Made by a program: the position numbers and the translations under genes. Under the pieces are notes generated by a model, which had not been told where the DNA came from, did no database searches, and saw only the letters and a program-made list of their open reading frames with translations. From Alteromonadaceae bacterium (lineage in GTDB: Bacteria > Pseudomonadota > Gammaproteobacteria > Enterobacterales > Alteromonadaceae), in assembly GCA_013216015.1 (NCBI GenBank), contig JABSOI010000003.1, positions 1 to 64,000 of the forward strand: a stretch of 64,000 nt of DNA. Direction: 5' to 3'. Shown here piece after piece: positions 1-12,441 of the stretch. How positions within the stretch are numbered: the first letter of the stretch is position 1; each line of letters begins with the position of its first letter.

Positions 1-573
1 CATTGTATGCCAGGAAGTTAACACCAACAATAGCAAAGAAAAATTGTGCTGGATTTTATATACTACAGAGGAGGTTACGACAATAGCTCAAGCCAGACAA
101 TTGGTACGTTATTACGAATTGCGTTGGCGAATAGAAGAGTTTCATAAAGTATGGAAAACTGATGGAACTCAAGTTGAAAAGCTTCGAATACAGAGCTATA
201 GCAATCTGAAACGAGTCGCCGTTATTCAAGCTTTTATCGCTATAAGGTTAATGCAGTTACAAGATATGGCGAAAAATAAAGAAGTTGCAAAAGAGACTTC
301 ATGTGAAACTGTTTTAAGTGAATTATCATGGAAATTTCTTTGGAAAAAAACAGAAATAAAAATAGCTATTCCTGAAGACCCTCCTTCGCTTTATTGGGCA
401 TATTATGCCATTGCGAAGTTAGGTGGATGGTACGATAGTAAAAGAACTGGCCGAGTGGGTATCAAAGCTATGTGGACAGGATGGTTTAAGCTTATTGAAC
501 TTGTCGAGGCTGTTGAGATAGTTAAACAGCTCAAATTGGAATAAGCTATAACAAAATTATGATCAAGAGACAG
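1..573 (+). mobile_element. IS4-family (Tn5/IS50-like) insertion sequence, right part only
   Basis: The window opens inside an insertion sequence. It carries the 3' part of a DDE transposase and ends at 573 with a terminal repeat that reads CTGTCTCTTGATCA inward from the end (positions 560-573 on the other strand). Its first nine bases are identical to the Tn5 mosaic end CTGTCTCTT. The next nine bases, GCTGTGACG (574-582), would be one copy of the 9-bp target duplication typical of this group; the left end lies outside the window, so the duplication cannot be confirmed. Confidence 0.8.
2..544 (+). CDS. IS4-family transposase, C-terminal part (5' end outside window)
   Basis: The frame is open from base 2, so the gene starts outside the window and the TTG at 44 is only an internal codon. 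The protein contains the YREK signature of IS4-family transposases: Tyr-x2-Arg-x3-Glu-x6-Lys in YELRWRIEEFHKVWK, which carries the catalytic Glu of the DDE triad. The segment after it resembles the C-terminal region of Tn5-type transposases, including a GRVGIKAMWTGWFKL stretch near the end. The enzyme would cut and join the ends of its own element; the inverted end at 560-573 lies just after the stop codon. Whether the element is intact cannot be judged because the catalytic Asp residues are not in the window. Confidence 0.85.
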   Translation: MVCQEVNTNNSKEKLCWILYTTEEVTTIAQARQLVRYYELRWRIEEFHKVWKTDGTQVEKLRIQSYSNLKRVAVIQAFIAIRLMQLQDMAKNKEVAKETSCETVLSELSWKFLWKKTEIKIAIPEDPPSLYWAYYAIAKLGGWYDSKRTGRVGIKAMWTGWFKLIELVEAVEIVKQLKLE

Positions 574-685
574 GCTGTGACGTGCATGGATGCACTAATG
601 CAGCGAAGGCATGGATGCCTAAGAGCTGTGACGTGCATGGATGCACTAATGCAGCGAAGGCATGGATGCCTAAGAGCTGTGACGT
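574..685. repeat. 51-bp tandem repeat (two copies plus 10 bp)
   Basis: Two identical 51-bp units (574-624 and 625-675) are followed by the first 10 bases of a third (676-685). Each unit contains two short dyads, TGCATGGATGCA and GGCATGGATGCC. The array begins at the first base after the insertion sequence end and runs into the MITE remnant at 687, so it probably arose by slippage in the interior of that MITE. Confidence 0.9.
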
Positions 686-686
686 C

Positions 687-984
687 AGCAACGCAGCTAT
701 TGGAAATTTAGACCATCGAGGGTGAACACTTACTTAACCTGAATTCGGGATAATGAGTACTTTATGGTCATGTAAAATCAATATGTTAATAGATTAGAAG
801 AATGTAATCCATACTATTCAGATATTCGATACTCAATCAATGCTTCATTTTTTTCGATTATCAAGGCAAAACAATGATTAATAGCTGGCTATTTATCATT
901 GTTTTAACACAGAGAATCGGAAAAAAGGAAGTGTTGAGCAAGTGCTTATTATCCCGAATTCAGGGTACTTAGTACAATTGGTAT
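687..984 (-). repeat. MITE remnant (family A), interrupted by a second element
   Basis: Positions 687-736 match the reverse complement of 7749-7798, the left part of the complete family-A element at 7734-7898, with only a few differences. The match stops at 736 and resumes at about 967-984 with the terminal sequence TAGTACAATTGGTAT. The 230 bases between are a separate inserted element. The other end of this copy was lost or altered by the insertion sequence and tandem repeat on its left. Confidence 0.8.
738..964. mobile_element. 227-bp non-autonomous element (MITE) nested in the family-A copy
   Basis: The element has perfect 17-bp terminal inverted repeats: CCTGAATTCGGGATAAT at 738-754 and its reverse complement at 948-964. 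It is flanked by TACTTA at 731-736 and TACTTA at 966-971, consistent with a 5-6 bp target duplication of a sequence that occurs once in the uninterrupted family-A copy. The interior is AT-rich and has no open frame of useful length, so it would need a transposase supplied elsewhere. Confidence 0.8.
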
Positions 985-1160
985 TATTAAATAGCTAAAA
1001 AGAAGATTGTCAAATATGCCTGCCAGACAAATATAAAAGACGTGACAGGAAGCGGGGACTTTAAGACAGACTTAGGCCGTAGGAATATGGTCAATTAATA
1101 CCAATCGGTATAATTAAGTGGTTTGGATTAAGTATACGTAGGCAAAAAAACACCAATAAA

Positions 1161-1184
1161 AAAGTCGGCATTTGCGCCGACTTT
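1161..1184 (-). terminator. Rho-independent terminator of csrA
   Basis: The 9-bp stem AAAGTCGGC (1161-1169) pairs with GCCGACTTT (1176-1184) around a 6-base loop. Read on the minus strand it is followed by a T-rich tract. It lies 20 bases after the csrA stop codon. Confidence 0.85.
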
Positions 1185-1203
1185 AATATATAACAGGTTT
1201 TTA

Positions 1204-1404
1204 TTAAAATTTATTACCTGAAACTTCCGGGCTTTCACCTTTCTCGGACTGTATTCGCATGTAAATTTCTTCCCGATGTACTGAAATTTCCTTAGGGGCA
1301 TTTACTCCAATACGAACCTGGTTACCTTTCACACCTAATACAGTTACGGTGACTTCATCACCAATCATCAATGTTTCGCCAACCCTTCGAGTTAATATTA
1401 ACAT
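1204..1404 (-). CDS. csrA: Carbon storage regulator CsrA
   Basis: The product is a 66-residue CsrA/RsmA protein, a dimeric RNA-binding regulator that binds GGA motifs in mRNA leaders and controls translation and mRNA stability in carbon metabolism, motility and biofilm formation. The sequence starts [18 protein letters not shown] and keeps the conserved [18 protein letters not shown] core with the RNA-contacting Arg near residue 44. The ATG is preceded by AAGGAAC at good spacing. The gene lies downstream of alaS in the same direction, the usual order in this group, but a 675-base gap suggests its own promoter. A clear terminator follows. The short C-terminal tail is variable in the family. 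Confidence 0.97.
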   Translation of the reverse strand: MLILTRRVGETLMIGDEVTVTVLGVKGNQVRIGVNAPKEISVHREEIYMRIQSEKGESPEVSGNKF

Positions 1405-2079
1405 TCTGTTGTTCCTTTATGTTTGAATACAAGATCCACTAAATAATTATAAGCTAGTAATAATTAAAATTTAGTCTAGTTTAAGTTAGTTTAACTTTTT
1501 TTATACAACGCACTTTAAGCAACAATAAACTATGAAAAACGAGCTACTTCATTTTCTAAAAGCAAATTAAATAAACTACGATTTACACAACTACAGCCAT
1601 TATTATCTAATTTGCTAAATAAAATTGTAATTTTAATCTTATAAAAAATCACATATAAAACAAATTCAATGCAAAAACACTCAAAAAGCAGATGAATGAA
1701 GTCTACGTTCGAGGTTAACAGCATGCTTACCGTTGAATGCTGGAAGAGTAAAATAACTTTATTTTTTACTAATAAATCCATTACCCTTTTCAGCGGTGCA
1801 TATATTAACAAAGTTCAAAGTGCAAAAAATAGCTATTTCGATGATTATTTGCAATTTTACAGAAGTTATTACAAATCACCTTGAAATTTTAACTGCTTAT
1901 TTACATAAATTATAATTTTTGTACCATAAAAGCCGCTTGAAGAAAGAATTATTTTAGTTTTATATCGTCAACATAAAAAAACATGAACAATTTTTGCACA
2001 AACTTTAAACCAATAGGCTCACATAACTACCATTTTTCCAAATGGCCAAAATTTCAAAACTTCGTTTTTTCAATGACAA
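1405..2079. other. Intergenic region between csrA and alaS
   Basis: This AT-rich stretch has no gene that I can support. Two short overlapping open frames on opposite strands (1530-1811 minus, 1696-1884 plus) have low-complexity translations and resemble no family I know. The part nearest csrA should hold its promoter; a TATAAT hexamer is present on the minus strand at 1446-1451 but lacks a good -35 partner. Confidence 0.5.
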
Positions 2080-4704
2080 TCAGGATAATTTTTCAGTTAA
2101 CCAAGGTTGAACAGTTTCTAACGCAGTGGCAACATTTTCAGGTTGACTACCACCTGCTTGAGCCATATCAGGACGACCACCACCTTTACCACCCACTTGT
2201 TGGGCGACCATATTAACCAGCTCCCCCGCTTTAACTTTACCGACTAAATCTTTAGTAACGCCCGCAATTAAGCTCACTTTGCCTTCATTCGCTGTGGCTA
2301 ACATAATAATGCCTGAGCCCATTTTATTCTTTAGTTCATCTACCATACCGCGTAAAGCTTTAGCTTCAACACCGTCCAATTTGGTAATTAAGGTTTTAAC
2401 ACCTTTAATATCAATAGCTTGAGAAAGTATATCTGAGCCTGCCTGTGAAGCAAGTTTTTGTTTCAACGTAGTTATTTCTTTTTCCAATTCTTTATTACGG
2501 CTTATCATCTGGTCAACTTTACCGTTGACACTTGCCACGTCAGATTTAAGTTTACCAGCGACGTCTGACAATGAATCTGACATTTGTTCAATGTATCTCA
2601 TTGCACCGCCTGCCGAAACAGCTTCTAGTCGACGAACACCCGCTGCAATGCCTGATTCTGAAGTGATTTTAACTAAACCAATGTCACCGGTTCGATCTAC
2701 ATGAACCCCTCCACATAATTCAGTTGATGTGTCACCTAACGTAACCACTCTTACTTCGTCATCATATTTTTCACCAAATAAAGCCATTGCGCCTTTTTCT
2801 TTTGCTTCATCTATTTGCATTAACTCGGTTTGGCGCTTCCCATTGGCACGGATATCTTCATTGACGATACGTTCAACTTCGCGTAACTCTTGAGCGGTAA
2901 CACCTTCAAAATGAGAAAAATCGAAACGAAGCTTTTCAGCGTCAACCAATGAGCCTTTCTGAGTAACATGATCTCCTAAGATTTTGCGTAAAGCGCTATG
3001 CAATAGGTGTGTTGCCGAATGGTTTTTAACAATTGCTGCACGGCGTTCAGTGTTTATTTCAGCTTTAACCAGTGCATTAAGTTGAATTTCTGTTCGGGCA
3101 ATACCTTGGTGAGCAAAAGCACTTCCTAATTTAATAGTATCCTGAACTTCAAAAACACCGTCATTTACTTGCAAGAATCCGCTATCGCCTACTTGTCCAC
3201 CTGACTCAGCATAAAAAGGTGTTGAGTCAAGAATCACCATACCTGTTTCACCTGCAGACAACACTGATACCGAGCTTTCACTGTTAAAAAGTTCAACTAC
3301 TGTCGCTGTAAATGCATTATTGGTATAACCATCAAACTGGGTAGTATGATCAGATTTTAATTGTTCGTTGTAGTCTGTACCAAATTGACTCGCTTTTTGC
3401 GCCCGTTCTCTTTGTTGCTTCATTGCTATATCAAAACCATCAACATCTATCTTTAAATTACGTTCACGGGCAATATCTGCGGTTAAATCGGCAGGAAAAC
3501 CGTAAGTATCATAAAGTTTGAAGACATCATCACCATTGATGGTATCACCAGATAAATCGGCTAAGATGTTCTCTAACAATGCCATACCACGATCTAAAGT
3601 ACGTCCAAACTGCTCTTCTTCAATACGTAATATTTTTTCAACAATATGCTGCTGCTGCACTAATTCCGGATAAGCTTCGCCCATCTGGGTCACTAATGAA
3701 GACGCTAGTTTATGGAAAAAATGATCTTGTGCCTCTAATTTATGACCATGTCTGACCGCCCGGCGAATAATACGGCGTAGTACATAACCTCGTCCTTCGT
3801 TTGAAGGCATTACACCATCAACAATCAGGAAGCTGCAAGAACGAATATGGTCGGCAATAACGCGTAAAGATTTATGTTCAAGATCAGCGCACTTCAATAA
3901 TTTTGCGGCATCATGGATTAAGCCCTGGAAAATATCAATTTCATAATTGCTGTGCACATTTTGCATTATTGCGGAAATACGCTCTAAGCCCATACCAGTA
4001 TCAACCGATGGTTTTGGCAGTGGCTCCATAGTACCGTCTCCATGACGGTTATATTGCATGAAAACTAAATTCCAAATTTCTATGAAACGATCACCGTCTT
4101 CATCAGGTGAACCCGGAGGTCCGCCAAAGATGTCCTCACCGTGATCATAAAATATTTCTGAACATGGTCCACATGGCCCGGTATCGCCCATTGACCAAAA
4201 ATTATCTGACTCGAATTTTTTATCAGGAGACTTATCACCTATGAGAATAATTTTATCTACCGGGATACCAATTTTATTTGCCCAGAAAGCAAAAGCTTCA
4301 TTATCGCTTTCGTATACAGTAACAAGCAGTTTTTCTTTTGGTAACTTTAAAACCTCGGTTAAAAATTCCCAGGCAAAACTAATAGCTTCTTCTTTAAAAT
4401 AATCACCAAAACTGAAATTTCCCAACATTTCAAAAAAGGTATGATGACGAGCAGTATAACCAACATTTTCTAAATCGTTATGTTTACCACCAGCACGTAC
4501 GCAGCGTTGCGAAGACGTTGCCCGTGTATAACTACGTTTTTCGCCACCTAAAAATACATCTTTAAAAGGCACCATACCCGCATTGGTAAATAATAATGTC
4601 GCGTCATTACCTGGTACTAATGAGCTACTAGGCACAATTTGATGTTGCTTAGTAGCGTAAAAATTTAAAAAAGCCTGACGTACATCGGCACTACTTTTGA
4701 TCAT
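2080..4704 (-). CDS. alaS: Alanine--tRNA ligase
   Basis: Class II alanyl-tRNA synthetase, which charges tRNA-Ala and edits mischarged Ser and Gly. At 874 residues it is close to the E. coli length. The N-terminal aminoacylation domain is complete ([20 protein letters not shown], then [18 protein letters not shown]). The editing domain keeps the zinc-site motifs HSATHLLH and [13 protein letters not shown], and the C-terminal Gly-rich domain ends near [16 protein letters not shown] chose the ATG at 4704 ([12 protein letters not shown]) because it has a GGA eight bases upstream and matches known N-termini; an in-frame TTG four codons earlier (4716) is less likely. recX lies 60 bases upstream on the same strand. 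Confidence 0.97.
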   Translation of the reverse strand: MIKSSADVRQAFLNFYATKQHQIVPSSSLVPGNDATLLFTNAGMVPFKDVFLGGEKRSYTRATSSQRCVRAGGKHNDLENVGYTARHHTFFEMLGNFSFGDYFKEEAISFAWEFLTEVLKLPKEKLLVTVYESDNEAFAFWANKIGIPVDKIILIGDKSPDKKFESDNFWSMGDTGPCGPCSEIFYDHGEDIFGGPPGSPDEDGDRFIEIWNLVFMQYNRHGDGTMEPLPKPSVDTGMGLERISAIMQNVHSNYEIDIFQGLIHDAAKLLKCADLEHKSLRVIADHIRSCSFLIVDGVMPSNEGRGYVLRRIIRRAVRHGHKLEAQDHFFHKLASSLVTQMGEAYPELVQQQHIVEKILRIEEEQFGRTLDRGMALLENILADLSGDTINGDDVFKLYDTYGFPADLTADIARERNLKIDVDGFDIAMKQQRERAQKASQFGTDYNEQLKSDHTTQFDGYTNNAFTATVVELFNSESSVSVLSAGETGMVILDSTPFYAESGGQVGDSGFLQVNDGVFEVQDTIKLGSAFAHQGIARTEIQLNALVKAEINTERRAAIVKNHSATHLLHSALRKILGDHVTQKGSLVDAEKLRFDFSHFEGVTAQELREVERIVNEDIRANGKRQTELMQIDEAKEKGAMALFGEKYDDEVRVVTLGDTSTELCGGVHVDRTGDIGLVKITSESGIAAGVRRLEAVSAGGAMRYIEQMSDSLSDVAGKLKSDVASVNGKVDQMISRNKELEKEITTLKQKLASQAGSDILSQAIDIKGVKTLITKLDGVEAKALRGMVDELKNKMGSGIIMLATANEGKVSLIAGVTKDLVGKVKAGELVNMVAQQVGGKGGGRPDMAQAGGSQPENVATALETVQPWLTEKLS

Positions 4705-4764
4705 GGGAATATCCAAATTGTTGAAAATTAAATAGCTAATAAATAACTATAATGCCCAGTGGCA

Positions 4765-5229
4765 TTAACTCGCATTCAGCACCGTTATTATCTCATCTGT
4801 TGAGAAACCACGATATTGTAAAAAACGCATTCGTTTTGCTTTGTCTTGCTGATCTTTAATGGCTTTACCGCCAAATCGTTTATTATACGCAAGCTCAGCT
4901 TGAAGATACCAATCTATTTCTTGATTTTTATTAAGTGAATTAAATATTTCACTACCAATGCCTTTTTGCTTTAATGCATGTTTAATATAATGCCAGCCGT
5001 AACCCCGCCCTACTCTATATCGAAATACTGCATCGGCAAATCGCTCATTACTTAAGTAATCTTCCTCAAGTAAAAACTCAACAACAGGATCAATATCTTC
5101 AATGGCAAACTCTCGTTTACTCAATTTTTGTATTAATTCTTTGGTTGAGTGCTCTCGTCTGGATAACAATCCAATCGCACAATGAACAATTTCTTTTTTC
5201 ACAATTTTATCAAGGCTTCTTAAAAACAA
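4765..5229 (-). CDS. recX: Regulatory protein RecX
   Basis: RecX binds RecA filaments and limits their growth. The 154-residue product shows the family's helical three-repeat architecture, with LLSRREHSTKELIQKL in the first repeat, LSNERFADAVFRYRVGRGYGWHYIKHALKQKGI in the second and RFLQYRGFSTDEIITVL at the end. The TTG at 5229 has an AGG eight bases upstream; no better start is visible. The usual upstream neighbour recA is not here: upstream lies a divergent lipoprotein gene. recX therefore seems to have its own promoter in the 240-base divergent gap and may be cotranscribed with alaS. Confidence 0.9.
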   Translation of the reverse strand: MFLRSLDKIVKKEIVHCAIGLLSRREHSTKELIQKLSKREFAIEDIDPVVEFLLEEDYLSNERFADAVFRYRVGRGYGWHYIKHALKQKGIGSEIFNSLNKNQEIDWYLQAELAYNKRFGGKAIKDQQDKAKRMRFLQYRGFSTDEIITVLNAS

Positions 5230-5469
5230 ATACTTATACCTAAACTAATTGAAGGTGCTATTTGGGTATACAATTTTACATACGCTTATTTTACCTACAA
5301 AGAACAGTGAAATAACAGCTTTATGCGGCTTTTTAACTGCACTTTAATCAAAAAATAAAGATAAGATGATTAAATAACGCTAATTGCTTTTTACATTAGC
5401 TTAATTATCACGCAAAATAACAAAATACAAACGATTCTACTAAAACAGCGACTAACAACAAGGATTTGT

Positions 5470-7734
5470 ATGAAGGAACTATTAATACATATTTACCGCA
5501 TCATGTTTATTTTTTTGGCCGTGGTAAGTTTACAATCTTGCGGCGGTTCAGATAAATCACCCGTTTATACAATTTCAGCCAATGTTTCTTCCGTTAAATT
5601 TAATACTGAATTTCGAAACAACCCTACCGAAACAGTTAAAGTAGATATTACTTTTGAGGGAGAAGGTTTCTTAGTTGGTATCCCACCTGGCACCAGACCT
5701 GTATCCTGGTTAAGTTTTCGCACTGAAAATGTTACCGCTAATTCTGCAGAAGTATATATTGAGGTAGAAAATACTGAAAACATTATTACTGATTTATATA
5801 CGACCAAATTAAGATTTTCTGCCGGTGATATCACCACTAAAAACTTAGTCCATCACGATATTGATGTTTCGCTATTAATATGGAATCAACTTAGCTTTGG
5901 TAACACTTTTGGTAGTGATAGCATTGACAGCCAGACAATTGAATTTTCAAATAAGGAAAATGCGTGGGCTGTCAGTAGTGACGTTGAATGGTTAACGACC
6001 GAATCTACCTATGATGAAGAAACTCAAAAGAGTTCAATAACTATAACACCGACGACAACCGATTTTAATTCTGCGGGATTATACCAGGCAAACCTTATCT
6101 TTTCAGGGCCCACCGGTGATAGCAGTTACCCTGTTAATTTAGGTCTAGACAATGTGTACCTTTATGCTGACCTCCCTGTCATCGCATTTACAGAAACAGG
6201 CAATATAAAAGCAACCGAACAAATAATTACTATTGGTACTAATGCTCCAGCAGGAATAAGCACGGTTAATTGGCAAGCAACAACCGATGCACCTTGGGTA
6301 ACGATCACACCAATTAGTAACAGTAATAAAATTAAAATAACTGCCGTTCCAAGTCTCGCACCAAATAACGAAATTTCTACTGCTGATATAGTTATTGCCT
6401 CACTTGATGAAAATGGGGTTACACCTGAATCAGTCCAAGTAACACTTTATAAAAATGAACTGATAACACAAAACACGTCAATCTCTGAAATATCTGTCAA
6501 TGACAATGCGATGGTAGCATCTCCATCATTACCTTATATTTACCTTGGTGTTGATAATGAACTTCGCGTTTATAACCAATATACCACTGAACTTGTTGCA
6601 ACCTTAATTGTTGCTCCGGCCGAATTATCATTGGAAAGCTTTATTATCCGCCCTGATGGCCAATTATTGCTGGCAAAAGCAGTCGAGACAACAGTAATAG
6701 AAGACGAAGAAGGCAATTCCACAGAAACCACTGAAACATACAGATATAAAATAAATCTGGAAGAACTTACTTTTGTTGAAATTGAAAATGCAGACATTCA
6801 ACTTCAACCTATAAAATTTGTCCGTTTGCATGGTCGTTATTTCGTTGTCACGCAAGCATTTGAATTTGCCAACGAAGATCTTCAAGTCCTGTTTTCTGAT
6901 AATCTATTTGTAACCCGCACGGTAGGCGTTGCCAGACAAACAAATGTTTTATTTGCTCTTGATGCAACAACATCAAGTTTCAAAAGATACACAGCCAAAG
7001 TAAACGACTATACTTCCCAAAAGATAGGCTTAACTTTGACCCATCTATACCGACCTGAAAATTTGTCAAATACGGATACTGTCTTTGATTTTGTAGTAAG
7101 CGATGATGAAAAAAATATTTACGCTCTTAGCCCTACAAGTGAATGGATAAGCTTTGACGGTGAAAACTTCAGTGATCATGGATTACTCAACACAGGTTTA
7201 TCAGAAAAAAACATAACTTCAACTACTTTAGCCATAAACAAAAATACGAATAACCGCCCTCATTTTGTTCGAGTTGCTCAAAATCAAGATTTTTTCGTTA
7301 ACATATACAACGAGCAACAATTATTGGCTGCAACAGTTGATTTAGGCCCTGACTTCTCAATTAATGTAGCACTTTCCTCTGATAACAAAAGGATGTTTGT
7401 TAAAAATCAAAATGATCAGGAAGTTGAAATAATTACCCTGTCACAGTTTGATGTTTCAGCAATGCACCTTTCCTTTACAGGACTATTGGCTAACAATTCA
7501 TATGAAGCCCAAGTAGTAGATATTTCAGGAATTGGTGAAAATTGGCAAGCCACAACGACAACTGACTGGTTGGATATCACACAGAGCAATAACGACGGTT
7601 TGCCTCAATTAACCGTTAATATTAACAGCAGCGGTATAACTACCTCTGGGCAGCAAATCGGTACAATTACGATCGATGACCCTGCCAGCGGATCTTCAAC
7701 CGTTATTACCATTGAATTAACGATAGAACCATAA
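5470..7734 (+). CDS. Large lipoprotein with BACON-like beta-sandwich domains
   Basis: A 754-residue predicted lipoprotein. The N-terminus is a type II signal peptide with lipobox LQSC-G (Cys24). After it come repeated beta-sandwich units with a conserved Trp before a short strand: WLSF (about residue 80), WLTT (about 175), WQATTDAPWVTITP (about 265-280) and a C-terminal WQATTTTDWLDITQ (about 695-708). This pattern resembles BACON domains, which are often linked to carbohydrate or mucin binding. The middle 250 residues are strand-rich with an irregular propeller-like look (YLGVDNELRVYNQYT, NIYALSPTSEWISF). The protein probably sits in the outer membrane or periplasm; its ligand is unknown. No neighbour suggests a pathway, and the domain call is by eye. 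Confidence 0.75.
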   Translation: MKELLIHIYRIMFIFLAVVSLQSCGGSDKSPVYTISANVSSVKFNTEFRNNPTETVKVDITFEGEGFLVGIPPGTRPVSWLSFRTENVTANSAEVYIEVENTENIITDLYTTKLRFSAGDITTKNLVHHDIDVSLLIWNQLSFGNTFGSDSIDSQTIEFSNKENAWAVSSDVEWLTTESTYDEETQKSSITITPTTTDFNSAGLYQANLIFSGPTGDSSYPVNLGLDNVYLYADLPVIAFTETGNIKATEQIITIGTNAPAGISTVNWQATTDAPWVTITPISNSNKIKITAVPSLAPNNEISTADIVIASLDENGVTPESVQVTLYKNELITQNTSISEISVNDNAMVASPSLPYIYLGVDNELRVYNQYTTELVATLIVAPAELSLESFIIRPDGQLLLAKAVETTVIEDEEGNSTETTETYRYKINLEELTFVEIENADIQLQPIKFVRLHGRYFVVTQAFEFANEDLQVLFSDNLFVTRTVGVARQTNVLFALDATTSSFKRYTAKVNDYTSQKIGLTLTHLYRPENLSNTDTVFDFVVSDDEKNIYALSPTSEWISFDGENFSDHGLLNTGLSEKNITSTTLAINKNTNNRPHFVRVAQNQDFFVNIYNEQQLLAATVDLGPDFSINVALSSDNKRMFVKNQNDQEVEIITLSQFDVSAMHLSFTGLLANNSYEAQVVDISGIGENWQATTTTDWLDITQSNNDGLPQLTVNINSSGITTSGQQIGTITIDDPASGSSTVITIELTIEP

Positions 7735-7898
7735 TACCAATTGTACTAAGTAAGTGGTCACCCTCGATGGTCTAAATTTCCAGTAGCTGCGTTGCCGACA
7801 TGGATGTCGGTACTTAGGTTTTGTCTGGAACAAAAAACCTGTGCTCTTGAAAATTTATCCTCATCGAACCCTGACCACTAACTTAATACAATTGGTAT
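7734..7898. mobile_element. Complete family-A MITE
   Basis: A 165-bp element bounded by ATACCAATTGTA (7734-7745) and its near inverted copy TACAATTGGTAT (7887-7898). The inverted repeats extend imperfectly inward as AAGTAAGTGGTCA and TGACCACTAACTT. It encodes nothing and starts on the last base of the lipoprotein stop codon. A second, interrupted copy lies in the opposite orientation at 687-984. Confidence 0.8.
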
Positions 7899-7930
7899 AA
7901 GTAGCCGGATGGGTTAACAAGAACAAAAAA

Positions 7931-7949
7931 GCCCGACAAAATATCGGGC
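7931..7949 (-). terminator. Rho-independent terminator after fadBA (probably bidirectional)
   Basis: GCCCGA (7931-7936) pairs with TCGGGC (7944-7949), and A-T pairs extend the stem. Read on the minus strand, downstream of fadA, it is followed by six T residues; on the plus strand a T-rich tract follows as well. Confidence 0.85.
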
Positions 7950-8003
7950 TTTCTTAGTCTTTTTTAATTTTGCTTTAAAGCTACAGTTCGCAGAGTAATA
8001 AAA

Positions 8004-11349
<3,346 letters not shown>

Positions 11350-11787
11350 GCTTGGTCTCCTTCACCTAAATGTGGTGTTGATGTATTGATGATCTATTTT
11401 TTATTAAACATTTTATAGCTTAAACTCTAATAATTATAACTTCAGGGTTAGCATGAAAATAATAGCGGCATTCGCTATTTCGACAATTTAACGTGCTGAA
11501 TCTAAAATACTGAATCTAAATTAAGAACGGAAAGATTGTGCCTTGAAAAAAAGTGAATAGCAAACTTTTTTAAACAGGTGTTTTAATCAGACATATCAAA
11601 CACTATTTTTTATTTAATATACGATTCATATCTAAGCTACGTGCATACAATAAGTACGTAAGTATTCACATAAGCAATAAATTATAGGAAAAATTACCAA
11701 TAAAACATTTTGATACCACTAAACAGTTATCGTTTTAGGAAAATTAAGATAGGATAGGACAATTTTCATCATTAGATAAATATTTAC
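11350..11787. other. Divergent intergenic region upstream of fadB
   Basis: 438 bases between fadB and the spermidine-synthase-like unit, AT-rich and without a gene. It should contain the promoters of both transcripts. The only regulatory-looking sequence I see is the AAAC-AGGT-GTTT palindrome at 11572-11583. No FadR-type operator was recognised. Confidence 0.5.
11572..11583. promoter_or_regulatory. Possible PsrA-type operator
   Basis: AAAC-AGGT-GTTT is a perfect 4+4 palindrome around a 4-base centre and fits the known PsrA core (A/C-rich AAAC, 2-4 bases, GTTT). PsrA is a TetR-family repressor of fatty-acid degradation genes in many gammaproteobacteria. The flanking bases are T and T instead of the preferred G/C, and the distance to fadB is long, so this is only a candidate. 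Confidence 0.3.
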
Positions 11788-12441
11788 ATGTCGTTTCCAT
11801 CATACAATTCTTTTATATACATACTCGCTTTTTGCAGTGGCTTTTGCATTATGGGTATTGAACTTTTAGGCGGCCGTATTCTGGCTCCTTATTTTGGCAG
11901 CAGTATTCATATTTGGGGCAGCATAATTACCATATTCATGCTTAGCTTATCATTTGGTTATTTAGCTGGAGGTAAGTTATCTACCAAAAACGCTTCTTTA
12001 ACAAAATATGGCAGTATTTTTATTGCCGCCGGCATTACTATTTTACCCATTGCTCTATCATCAACATGGATTATGGAAAGTATTTTCCTTGCGGTAGAAG
12101 ATAGTCGCTACGGCTCTTTACTTGCGTCAATGGCGTTATTTTTTATACCTACCGTTATTTTAGGTATGCTCTCTCCTTACTCCGTACGTTTGCTTGTGAA
12201 AGACAAAAATGAAAGTGGCAAGGTAGCTGGCGTTTTATACTTTGTTTCAACTTTAGGCAGTGCCTTAGGCACCATCATTACTTCGTTTTATTTTGTTTTA
12301 ATGTTCGATATCAATACTATTATTATCAGCTTTAGCTGCACTTTAGTTCTGCTGGGAATGACGGCTATTCTGCTGAATAAATTCAGCAACCCTTCTAAAG
12401 TTTATCAGAACCCTCAGGTAGGAGACCAAGCTCATGGTTAA
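11788..12441 (+). CDS. Membrane half of a split spermidine-synthase-like protein
   Basis: A 217-residue membrane protein with about six or seven hydrophobic segments. It starts with ILAFCSGFCIMGIELLGGRILAPYFGSS, the characteristic first helix and loop of the membrane domain fused to spermidine-synthase-like methyltransferase domains in many bacteria. The GxxxPY element (GMLSPYSVRL) and VAGVLYFVSTLGSALGT also match that domain. In the usual fused proteins an aminopropyltransferase-fold domain follows; here it is on a separate gene that overlaps this one by eight bases. The function of the membrane domain is unknown; a transport or anchoring role has been suggested for the family. Confidence 0.75.
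   Translation: MSFPSYNSFIYILAFCSGFCIMGIELLGGRILAPYFGSSIHIWGSIITIFMLSLSFGYLAGGKLSTKNASLTKYGSIFIAAGITILPIALSSTWIMESIFLAVEDSRYGSLLASMALFFIPTVILGMLSPYSVRLLVKDKNESGKVAGVLYFVSTLGSALGTIITSFYFVLMFDINTIIISFSCTLVLLGMTAILLNKFSNPSKVYQNPQVGDQAHG

Noticed and set aside
574-685. CRISPR array
   Set aside because: The 51-bp units are directly adjacent with no unique spacers and no cas genes are present.
545-1203. tRNA genes downstream of csrA, as found in some relatives
   Set aside because: No cloverleaf or TTCGA-type T loop with a matching acceptor stem was seen; the region is filled with repeats.
1530-1884. Two short overlapping open frames on opposite strands between csrA and alaS
   Set aside because: No ribosome-binding site in good position, low-complexity AT-rich translations and no family resemblance.
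5230-5469. recA upstream of recX
   Set aside because: The upstream region is only 240 bases long and is followed by a divergent lipoprotein gene.
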